The position numbers and the translations under genes were made by a program. The notes beneath the pieces were generated by a model that did not search any database, was not told the DNA's origin, and saw only the letters and a list, made by a program, of their open reading frames with translations. Shown here in pieces: positions 1 to 5,241 of a DNA stretch of 7,959 nt; the first letter of the stretch is position 1, and the number at the start of each line of letters is the position of its first letter. Source of the DNA: Gaiella sp051003695 (GTDB lineage Bacteria; Actinomycetota; Thermoleophilia; Gaiellales; Gaiellaceae). The stretch spans positions 1 through 7,959 of the forward strand of contig JBPCLB010000002.1 in assembly GCA_051003695.1 (NCBI GenBank). Reading direction: 5' to 3'.

Positions 1-1
1 C

Positions 2-115
2 ACCCATCCCTTCACCGGGAAGGAGCTGGACGTCCGCTCACTGCTGCCCCCCGACCTCGAGCATGCACTAGAGACCGCACGCGCAAGAGGGCAGGATTTC
101 TCCCCTCGAGGCTGA
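2..115 (+). CDS. C-terminal fragment of an unrecognised protein
   Basis: The + strand reading frame is open from the left edge and ends at a TGA at 113-115, giving 37 residues that begin THPFTGKELD and end ARGQDFSPRG. The start lies outside the window. The fragment has a hydrophilic, partly helical composition with no motif I can assign to a family. It is likely a real gene end because the frame is open from the edge, its composition looks protein-like, and a non-coding stretch follows at once. It is separated from rpsB by about 305 bases, so it is probably not part of the same transcription unit. I do not recognise its function. Confidence 0.5.
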   Translation, partial: THPFTGKELDVRSLLPPDLEHALETARARGQDFSPRG

Positions 116-175
116 TTGGTGCATTTAGGCGTCTGAGTCCCTCGTGGTCACAGCTCGCGTCGTTCCACTCAATCG

Positions 176-203
176 TCGGCGCCGAAGGGCGAATCACTCG
201 CCC
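176..203. repeat. Palindrome plus adjacent hairpin upstream of rpsB
   Basis: A perfect 10-bp palindrome, TCGGCGCCGA, lies at 176-185. It is followed directly by a perfect 6-bp hairpin: GGGCGA at 187-192 pairs with TCGCCC at 198-203 around a 5-base loop. No T-run follows, so this is not a classical intrinsic terminator. It could be a U-less terminator for the upstream gene, a protein-binding site, or chance in GC-rich DNA. An 8-bp inverted repeat (TCGTGGTC 142-149 and GACCACGA 225-232) encloses it. Confidence 0.3.
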
Positions 204-266
204 GAGAGGCCACCGCGCCGCTGAGACCACGAATCGGGAAGATGGGGGGCTCGCGGGGAAAACATG

Positions 267-295
267 GTTTCGCCCACGTCTAGAGCCGGTACTAT
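267..295 (+). promoter_or_regulatory. Possible rpsB operon promoter
   Basis: TACTAT at 290-295 fits the TANNNT form of a -10 element. It lies about 125 bases before the rpsB start, in the only sizeable non-coding region upstream of the operon. No good -35 hexamer is visible at the right distance; the best is the weak GTTTCG near 267-272. If the -10 is real, transcription would begin near 302 and the mRNA would carry a leader of roughly 118 bases. The call rests on one hexamer and its position. Confidence 0.3.
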
Positions 296-301
296 GCCGG
301 C

Positions 302-422
302 GTCCAGTCCCGACTTCCCGGTGGGAGTTCCCGGGCGGTGGTGCCGCGGTCGTCGCTGCGAGCGACGCTCGGGTTCCGTCCGTACCTGCCGGTTCGCGAC
401 CCCAACCGAAAGGATCGAGCGT
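302..422 (+). promoter_or_regulatory. Structured rpsB leader with two competing folds
   Basis: Small hairpins are visible. ACTTCC at 313-318 pairs with GGGAGT at 323-328 (one G-U). GCGG at 335-338 pairs with CCGC at 344-347. CGTCGCT at 351-357 pairs perfectly with AGCGACG at 361-367 around a GCG loop. A competing helix pairs ACGCTCG (365-371) with CGAGCGT (416-422), which includes the first two bases of the GTG start. It can be extended by GGTT (372-375) with AACC (404-407), leaving the Shine-Dalgarno GAAAGGA (408-414) in a bulge. The two folds share 365-367 and cannot coexist. Ribosomal protein S2 is known in some bacteria to repress its own mRNA through the leader; a similar role here is inference only. 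Confidence 0.35.
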
Positions 423-1356
423 GTCAGTCGTCTCCATGAAGGAGCTGCTGGAGGCCGGCGTGCATTTCGGCCACCAGACACGCCGCTGGAACCCGAAGAT
501 GAAACGCTTCATCTTCGACGAGCGCGGCGGCATCTACATCATCGACCTGCAGCAGACTCAGAACCTGCTCCAGGAGGCACACGACTTTGCGCGGGCGATC
601 GGCGAGCGGGGTGGAACGATCCTGTTCGTCGGCACGAAGAAGCAGGCGCAGGACGCAGTTCGCAGCGAGGCGACCCGGGTCGGCATGCCCTTCGTCGCGA
701 ATCGCTGGCTGGGCGGTCTGCTCACGAACTGGCGCACGATCGCCGACCGCATCTCGTACCTGCTCGAGCTGCGGCGCCTGAACCAGGAGGGACAGCTCGA
801 GCTCTTGCCCGCGAAGGAGCGCATCGCGATGCTGAACGAGCTCGAGAAGCTCGAGGCGAACCTGGGCGGTGTCTCGACGATGAAACGCCAGCCCGACGCG
901 GTCTTCATCGTCGATCTCCGCAAGGAGCAGCTCGCGGTGCGCGAGGCACAGCGGCTCGGCCTTCCCGTGATCGCGCTCGTCGATACGAACTGCGACCCGG
1001 ACGAGGCCGATTTCGTCGTACCCGGCAACGACGACGCCATCCGCTCGTGCTCGCTGATCGTCCGCGCCGTCGCAAACGGGATCGCGGCCGGCCAGACGAA
1101 GGTCACTGCGCGTGAGCTCGCGCAGGCAGCGCCCGCCGCCGACGCCGACGCGCCTGTCGAGGCTGGGACACCGGAACCGGAGCCGCCGACTGACCCGGTT
1201 GCCGAACCCGGCTCCCCTGCCTCGGAGGAGCCCGAGGCGAGCGAGGCAACGGCTGAGCCGGCCGTACCCGTGGCGGCCGTCCCAGCCGCACCACCCGAGC
1301 CGCGCCCCGACGTGTCTGAAGCCGCGGGAACGGCCGAGCCGGGTGAGCGCGGATGA
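421..1356 (+). CDS. rpsB: 30S ribosomal protein S2
   Basis: The 311-residue product is S2, which binds the 16S rRNA head-body junction and is needed for S1 or mRNA docking on the small subunit. Family motifs are clear: the N-terminal LLEAGVHFGHQTRRWNPKMK (residues 9-28), IIDLQQT (40-46), FVGTKKQAQ (69-77), the NRWLGGLLTNW segment (94-104), PDAVFIVDLRKE (158-169) and the VDTNCDPDEADFVVPGNDDA block (187-206). The GTG start at 421 has GAAAGGA at 408-414, about 6 bases upstream; ATG 436 is a poorer alternative. After about residue 235 the protein carries a tail of roughly 75 residues rich in Ala, Pro and Glu, likely disordered and acidic, which makes it longer than the ~240-residue core. The stop overlaps the tsf start by 4 bases (ATGA). 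Confidence 0.97.
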   Translation: MSVVSMKELLEAGVHFGHQTRRWNPKMKRFIFDERGGIYIIDLQQTQNLLQEAHDFARAIGERGGTILFVGTKKQAQDAVRSEATRVGMPFVANRWLGGLLTNWRTIADRISYLLELRRLNQEGQLELLPAKERIAMLNELEKLEANLGGVSTMKRQPDAVFIVDLRKEQLAVREAQRLGLPVIALVDTNCDPDEADFVVPGNDDAIRSCSLIVRAVANGIAAGQTKVTARELAQAAPAADADAPVEAGTPEPEPPTDPVAEPGSPASEEPEASEATAEPAVPVAAVPAAPPEPRPDVSEAAGTAEPGERG

Positions 1357-2153
1357 CGGAGATCGGCGCACAGCTCGTCAAGCAGCTCCGTGACCGGACC
1401 GGCGCCGGGATGATGGAGTGCAAACGGGCGCTTCAGGAGACCGGGGGAGACCTGGACGCGGCACGGACCCTGCTGCGCGAAAAGGGGCTCGCGGCGGCCG
1501 GGAAGCGCGCCGACCGAACGACGAGCGAAGGGCTCGTCGGCATGATCGTCGAGCCGGAGACCGCCTCGATCGTCGGGATCGGCTGTGAGACCGAGCCCGT
1601 CTCGAAGAACGACGCATTCCGGGCATTCGGCGAGCGCGTGCTTCGGGCCGTTCACGCCGATGGCCCTGCGGCGGCGGAGTCGCTCGAGACCGAGCGGGTC
1701 GAGTTGGTCGCGCAGCTCGGCGAGAACATCGTCGTCGTCGGCGCCGAGCGCTATGAGGGTGGCGCGCTCGGCGGCTATGTGCACCCGCCCGCGAACAAGA
1801 TCGGTGTGCTCGTCCAGCTCGAGGGCGGCAGCGAGGAGCTCGCGCGACGCCTCGCCATGCACATCTCGTTCGCCGCGCCCGAGTTCACGAGCCGGGACGA
1901 CGTTCCCGTTGCCACGCTCGACGCCGAGCGGCAGGTGTACCTCAACTCGGACGAGGTGCAGGGCAAGCCCGAAGGTGCCCGTGAGAAGATCGTCGAGGGC
2001 ATGCTGGGGAAGCGGTTCTACGCGGCTGCACCCGGAGGCGTGCTCGTCGACCAGCCCTCGATCCAGGATTCGGCGATGACGGTCGGCCAGCTGCTCGAGG
2101 ATGCCGGCGCGAGCGTGAGGGGGTTCACGCGGGTCACGGTCAGCGGCTCGTGA
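1353..2153 (+). CDS. tsf: Translation elongation factor Ts
   Basis: The 266-residue protein is EF-Ts, the nucleotide-exchange factor that releases GDP from EF-Tu. The N-terminal UBA-like domain is plain: LVKQLRDRTGAGMMECKRAL at residues 8-27, then the LDAARTLLREKG segment (34-45). The dimerisation/core region follows with ENIVV and the LAMHISFAAPEF block. The usual TDFV motif that enters EF-Tu is changed: residues 78-86 read CETEPVSKN, so Asp-Phe is Glu-Pro. The C-terminal part (VYLNSDEVQGKPEGAREKIV, then GMLGKRFY) is typical, followed by the VTVSGS end. The ATG at 1353 overlaps the rpsB stop and has GGTGAG at 1342-1347 as a weak ribosome site, so translation is probably coupled to rpsB. The 3' end overlaps pyrH by 4 bases (GTGA). 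Confidence 0.96.
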   Translation: MTEIGAQLVKQLRDRTGAGMMECKRALQETGGDLDAARTLLREKGLAAAGKRADRTTSEGLVGMIVEPETASIVGIGCETEPVSKNDAFRAFGERVLRAVHADGPAAAESLETERVELVAQLGENIVVVGAERYEGGALGGYVHPPANKIGVLVQLEGGSEELARRLAMHISFAAPEFTSRDDVPVATLDAERQVYLNSDEVQGKPEGAREKIVEGMLGKRFYAAAPGGVLVDQPSIQDSAMTVGQLLEDAGASVRGFTRVTVSGS

Positions 2154-2926
2154 CCATTCGTCCCGAGGAGCTCGTAGAGGAGCCTTCGCGCTCCAGACGT
2201 CCCCCGCACCGCCTGCTGTTGAAGCTCTCGGGCGAGAGCCTGATGGGCGAGCGCGACTTCGGTGTCGACCCGCACCGGGTCGAAGACATCGCCCGCGAGC
2301 TCGTCGCCATCCGGGAAGGCGGCACCGAGCTCGCCGTGGTCGTCGGCGGTGGGAACTTCTATCGCGGGATGGAGGCGGCCGCGGAAGGCATGGATCGCGC
2401 GACAGCCGACTACGCCGGGATGCTCGCGACCCTCCTCAATGCGCTCGCACTCCAGGACGCGCTCGAGCGGCTGGGAGCTCAGACCCGCGTGCAGTCGGCG
2501 ATCGAGGTCTCGGAGGTCGCTGAGCCGTACATCAGACGTCGCGCTATGCGCCACCTGGAGAAAGGGCGCGTCGTGATCTTCGCCGCGGGCACCGGGAATC
2601 CGTTCTTTACGACCGACACCGCCGCCGCGCTGCGCGCGCTGGAGATCGGGGCCGAAGTGATCCTGATGGCCAAGAACGGCGTCCGCGGCGTCTACGACGG
2701 CGACCCCCGCCTCGACCCCGACGCCCAGCTGCTGCCCTCGCTCACGCACCTGGAGGCGATCGAGCGTGGCCTCAAGGTGATGGACACGACGGCTCTCTCG
2801 CTGTGCATGGACAATGGGTTACCGATCCACGTCTTCGAGCTGGCGGACGGCAACATCACCCGCGCGGCCGCCGGCGAACGGATCGGAACGATCGTGGCGA
2901 CGGAAACGGAGGATGGAGATGATTGA
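2150..2926 (+). CDS. pyrH: UMP kinase (uridylate kinase)
   Basis: The 258-residue product is a bacterial UMP kinase of the amino-acid-kinase fold. It phosphorylates UMP to UDP with ATP, and the family acts as a hexamer that senses UTP and GTP. Seen motifs: LLLKLSGESLMG (residues 22-33), the GGGNFYRG loop (67-73), YAGMLATLLNALALQDAL (88-105), the UMP-binding GTGNPFFTTDTAAALRA segment (147-163), MAKNGVRGVYDGDPRLDPDA (173-192) and KVMDTTALSLC (209-219). The GTG at 2150 overlaps the tsf stop. No convincing Shine-Dalgarno precedes it, so reinitiation after tsf is likely. About 20 poorly conserved residues precede the first strand. The stop at 2924-2926 sits inside the first helix of the spacer before frr. 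Confidence 0.97.
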   Translation: MTIRPEELVEEPSRSRRPPHRLLLKLSGESLMGERDFGVDPHRVEDIARELVAIREGGTELAVVVGGGNFYRGMEAAAEGMDRATADYAGMLATLLNALALQDALERLGAQTRVQSAIEVSEVAEPYIRRRAMRHLEKGRVVIFAAGTGNPFFTTDTAAALRALEIGAEVILMAKNGVRGVYDGDPRLDPDAQLLPSLTHLEAIERGLKVMDTTALSLCMDNGLPIHVFELADGNITRAAAGERIGTIVATETEDGDD

Positions 2927-3048
2927 TCGGAGCTCGGCGCAAACCGGATTGCGCCCCAGACACGGCGCCGGATCGACCGTGCCCTGCGTGGTCTGGGACG
3001 TCCCAGGACTTCACGCCAATCTCCGATCGACCATCTCCTAGGAGATGG
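2923..3048 (+). promoter_or_regulatory. Candidate structured cis-regulatory RNA before frr
   Basis: Between pyrH and frr the RNA can form a closed set of helices. P1 pairs 2923-2932 (TTGATCGGAG) with 3021-3030 (CTCCGATCGA), 10 bp with one G-U. P2 is a perfect 7-bp hairpin, GGCGCAA 2936-2942 with TTGCGCC 2949-2955. P3 pairs CCAGACACG 2956-2964 with 2987-2996, 9 bp with one bulged G. P4 is a perfect 18-bp palindrome, 3031-3048, which folds to a 7-bp stem with a CTAG loop and contains the frr AGGAG and ATG. An alternative perfect 14-bp palindrome at 2993-3006 (CTGGGACGTCCCAG) competes with P3. This looks like an aptamer-like domain with a start-sequestering hairpin. No match to a riboswitch class I know; the function is inference. 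Confidence 0.5.
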
Positions 3049-3608
3049 GAGCGATCGAGGACTTCCTCGCCGACTGCCAGCGCCGGATGGACGGGTCGAT
3101 CGAGCACACGCGCACCGAGTTCACGAGCGTCCGCACCGGGCGCGCCTCGACCGCCCTGCTCGACCGAATCCAAATCGATTACTACGGGGCGCCGACGCCG
3201 GTCAGCAATCTCGCGACGATCAGCGCGCCGGAGGCCCGGCTGCTGTCGGTGCAGCCGTACGACCCGAGCCAGATCAAGGCGATCGAGAAGGCGATCATGG
3301 AGTCCGATCTGGGCCTGACTCCGTCGAACGACGGCAAGCTGATCCGGCTCCCGATTCCGGCACTGACGGAAGAGCGTCGCAAGGAGCTCGTCAAGGTCGT
3401 ACGCCGCTCAGCGGAGGAGGGCAAGGTCGCGATCCGCAACGTCCGCCGCGACGTGATGAAGCACCTCGAGGAGCTCGTTCGCAACGGGGAGGTCGGCGAC
3501 GACGAGGAGCGCCGGGCCGAGGCGCAGGTGCAGAAGGTCACTGACGAGCATGTCAAGCGCATCGACGAGTTGCTGAAGCACAAAGAAGCGGAGATCATGG
3601 AGGTTTGA
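3045..3608 (+). CDS. frr: Ribosome recycling factor
   Basis: The 187-residue product is RRF, which with EF-G splits post-termination ribosomes; the family is normally about 185 residues. Conserved segments are seen: RTEFTSVRTGRASTALLDRI (residues 23-42), the YYGAPTPVSNLATIS strand region, the LLSVQPYDPS block, ESDLGLTPSNDGKLIRLPIPALTEERRKEL (86-115) and the long C-terminal helix with KVAIRNVRRD. The ATG at 3045 is the only sensible start, because TAG at 3039-3041 closes the frame upstream and Met15 would remove part of the first helix. AGGAG (3040-3044) touches the start codon with no spacer, an unusually poor arrangement, and both lie inside a perfect palindrome. The stop codon lies in another hairpin. 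Confidence 0.96.
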   Translation: MGAIEDFLADCQRRMDGSIEHTRTEFTSVRTGRASTALLDRIQIDYYGAPTPVSNLATISAPEARLLSVQPYDPSQIKAIEKAIMESDLGLTPSNDGKLIRLPIPALTEERRKELVKVVRRSAEEGKVAIRNVRRDVMKHLEELVRNGEVGDDEERRAEAQVQKVTDEHVKRIDELLKHKEAEIMEV

Positions 3609-3630
3609 TCGCTACGCGACCAAACCTCCA
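3598..3630 (+). terminator. Strong hairpin over the frr stop codon
   Basis: TGGAGGTTTG at 3598-3607 pairs perfectly with CAAACCTCCA at 3621-3630. After one A-C mismatch, TCGC (3609-3612) pairs with GCGA (3616-3619) around a TAC loop. The stem of 14 pairs includes the frr stop TGA (3606-3608). No T-run follows, so it is not a classical intrinsic terminator. It could be a U-less terminator that reduces read-through into uppS, an RNA-processing or 3'-end stability element, or a brake on terminating ribosomes. The hairpin itself is certain; its role is not. Confidence 0.45.
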
Positions 3631-3672
3631 GAGGACTGATGTGAACGGTGAGCCTGATGGGGGAGGTGGGGT

Positions 3673-3753
3673 ATGCCGGTCGGCTCGTTGGGCCATGCGC
3701 GGCTTGTCTTGAATGAGGCTCCGCGGGAAGGGACAAAGCGTAAGCCCCTCTAG
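3673..3753 (+). CDS. Possible 26-residue leader peptide before uppS
   Basis: An ATG at 3673 is preceded by GGAGGT at 3662-3667, the best Shine-Dalgarno sequence in the window, at 5 bases spacing. The frame runs 26 codons (begins MPVGSLGHAR, ends GTKRKPL) to TAG at 3751-3753, in a different frame from uppS and overlapping its first 41 bases. The stop sits at the base of an 11-bp hairpin (3753-3783). uppS itself, starting at 3713, has no visible Shine-Dalgarno, so the strong site upstream needs an explanation. A translated leader that opens or blocks the hairpin is one reading. It may also be a chance frame. No family resemblance is seen. Confidence 0.3.
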   Translation: MPVGSLGHARLVLNEAPREGTKRKPL

Positions 3754-4453
3754 CGATTCTCAGCCCCCACGCCTGAGAATCGCCATCGTCATGGACGGGA
3801 ACGGACGCTGGGCGGAAGCCCGCGGCCTGCCTGTCGCCGACGGCCATCGCGAGGGCACACGAGCGCTCCGGCGCACGGTCGAGGCAGCGATCGAGCTCGG
3901 CGTCGAGACGCTCGCCGTCTATGCGTTCTCGACCGAGAACTGGGGTCGACCGGCGGACGAGGTCGACGACCTGATGGTGATCTTCTCCGATGCGATCGAC
4001 CGTGAGCTGCCCGATCTGGCTCGTCAGGGCGTTCGCACGCGCTTCATGGGGCGTCGTGATCGCGCGCCCGCGGAGCTCCAGCAGCGGATGCTCGAGCTCG
4101 AGGCCGCAACCGCCCATCGCGATCGGCTGAACCTCTGGATCGCGTTCGACTACGGCGGCCGCGCCGAGCTCGTCGATGCCGCACGGAGAGTCGTGGAGGA
4201 CGGGCTGGATCCCGCCGAGATCGACGAGCCTGCGATCGCGGCCCGGCTGGCGGCGCCGGAGCTCGCCGAGGTCGATCTCCTGATCCGCACCTCGGGCGAG
4301 TTACGCATCTCGAACTTCCTGCTCTGGGGTGCGGCCTACGCGGAGCTGGTCTTCGTCGAGACGCTGTGGCCCGATTTCACCGCGGACGACCTGAACCAGG
4401 CTGTGACCGCGTTCGGACAGCGGACCCGTCGTTTCGGTGGGAGATCGACGTGA
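3713..4453 (+). CDS. uppS: Undecaprenyl (polyprenyl) diphosphate synthase, cis-prenyltransferase
   Basis: The 246-residue product adds isopentenyl diphosphate units in cis to a short allylic primer to make the lipid carrier for peptidoglycan and other wall polymers. Motifs: AIVMDGNGRWAEARG (residues 24-38) with the catalytic Asp28, GHREG (44-48), YAFSTENWGRP (70-80), the LNLWIAFDYGGR segment (139-150) and RTSGELRISNFLLWGAAYAELVF (192-214) for diphosphate and Mg binding. The usual RTGGE is RTSGE here. The His that commonly precedes the first strand is absent (RLRIAIV). ATG 3713 is the first possible start, since TGA 3710-3712 abuts it, and gives the 26-residue lead-in normal for the family. 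No ribosome site is visible. Chain length cannot be told from the sequence; a C55 product is assumed. It overlaps cdsA by 4 bases. Confidence 0.93.
   Translation: MRLRGKGQSVSPSSDSQPPRLRIAIVMDGNGRWAEARGLPVADGHREGTRALRRTVEAAIELGVETLAVYAFSTENWGRPADEVDDLMVIFSDAIDRELPDLARQGVRTRFMGRRDRAPAELQQRMLELEAATAHRDRLNLWIAFDYGGRAELVDAARRVVEDGLDPAEIDEPAIAARLAAPELAEVDLLIRTSGELRISNFLLWGAAYAELVFVETLWPDFTADDLNQAVTAFGQRTRRFGGRST
3753..3783 (+). promoter_or_regulatory. Perfect 11-bp hairpin in the uppS 5' coding region
   Basis: GCGATTCTCAG at 3753-3763 is the exact reverse complement of CTGAGAATCGC at 3773-3783, with a 9-base C-rich loop. It lies in codons about 14-24 of uppS, which encode the non-conserved lead-in to the first strand, and begins at the last base of the leader ORF stop. 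A ribosome ending the leader ORF would cover its 5' arm. A role in translation or attenuation is inference. Confidence 0.4.
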
Positions 4454-5241
4454 GCCCGCTCTGGTCACGCGTCGTCGTCGCGCTGCTCCTGCTGCCGATC
4501 GTGCTCGGCCTCGTCTACCTCGGCGGCTGGTGGCTCACGGGCCTTGCCCTCGTCGGCGGCCTGGTTGCGCTCCACGAGCTGTACACCATCGCGCGCGGGC
4601 TTCGCCCGCTCGTGCTGGCCGGGTTCACGGGGTACGTGCTCTCGATCGTCGGGGTCGAGCTCGGTGGCGAGACCTGGCTCGTCCTCGGAATCCTCTCGAC
4701 CTTTCCGGTGTGCTTCGCCCTCTTCGCGATCTCGAGCGCGCGCCAGACCGCCACGGCCGGATTCGGTGTGACGATGCTCGGCGTCGCGTGGGTCGCCGGA
4801 GGACTCGGCTTCCTGATTCTCCTGCGAGACCTGCCGGATGACGGGCGGCTCCTCCTTTTCACGGTTCTGCTCGCGGTCTTTGCCGGCGATACGGCCGCGT
4901 TCGTCGTCGGGCGCACCGTGGGGCGGCACCGCATGGCGCCGGCAATCTCGCCCGGGAAGACGTGGGAAGGGTTCGTCGGCGGGATCGTCGGTGCCGTCGC
5001 CGTCTCGTTCTTCGCGCTCTACGAGCAGGACGTCGTCACACCCTGGGAATCCGTGTGGCTCGGTCTCGTGATCGCAGTCGCCGCCGCGCTCGGCGACCTC
5101 TTCCAATCGGCGGTGAAACGCGACCTGGGCGTCAAGGATTCGGGGAGACTCCTCGGAGGTCATGGCGGCGTGCTGGATCGGCTCGACGCGCTGCTCTGGG
5201 CCGGGCCGGCCGCGTTCGCCGTGCTGCTTGCGTTCGCGTGA
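4450..5241 (+). CDS. cdsA: Phosphatidate cytidylyltransferase (CDP-diacylglycerol synthase)
   Basis: This 263-residue polytopic membrane enzyme makes CDP-diacylglycerol from CTP and phosphatidic acid, the branch point for anionic phospholipids. Several hydrophobic stretches span the protein, the first at about residues 7-24. Conserved segments are FAGDTAAFVVGRTVGR (144-159), ISPGKTWEGFVGG (166-178) and the C-terminal CDS signature at 220-246, with S220, K223-R224, K229-D230, H238-G-G and D243-R-L-D246. I chose GTG 4450, which overlaps the uppS stop (GTGA), because GGGAG at 4439-4443 is well placed and the product then begins near the first membrane segment. An in-frame ATG at 4366 would add 28 non-conserved residues inside uppS. 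The stop overlaps the dxr start by 4 bases. Confidence 0.95.
   Translation: MSPLWSRVVVALLLLPIVLGLVYLGGWWLTGLALVGGLVALHELYTIARGLRPLVLAGFTGYVLSIVGVELGGETWLVLGILSTFPVCFALFAISSARQTATAGFGVTMLGVAWVAGGLGFLILLRDLPDDGRLLLFTVLLAVFAGDTAAFVVGRTVGRHRMAPAISPGKTWEGFVGGIVGAVAVSFFALYEQDVVTPWESVWLGLVIAVAAALGDLFQSAVKRDLGVKDSGRLLGGHGGVLDRLDALLWAGPAAFAVLLAFA

Noticed and set aside
120..240. Possible tRNA or tRNA-like gene upstream of rpsB
   Set aside because: A GTTCCACTC stretch near 162-170 resembles a T-loop, but no matching acceptor stem, anticodon arm or D-loop can be placed around it.
264..1115. 283-codon + strand frame starting upstream of rpsB
   Set aside because: It overlaps rpsB in another frame and encodes an Arg/Ala/Pro-rich string with no family motif; the rpsB frame is unambiguous.
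558..1862. 434-codon open frame on the - strand across rpsB and tsf
   Set aside because: It lies antisense to two certain genes, its translation is low-complexity Arg/Ser/Ala-rich sequence, and it arises from high-GC codon bias in the coding strand.
2923..3318. 131-codon frame from ATG 2921-2923 area through the frr leader into frr
   Set aside because: It runs in a different frame across frr, is Arg/Ser-rich, and the leader is better explained by its inverted repeats.
4366..4449. Upstream ATG start for cdsA
   Set aside because: It adds 28 non-hydrophobic residues within uppS; GTG 4450 has a well-placed GGGAG and the 4-base overlap seen at other junctions.
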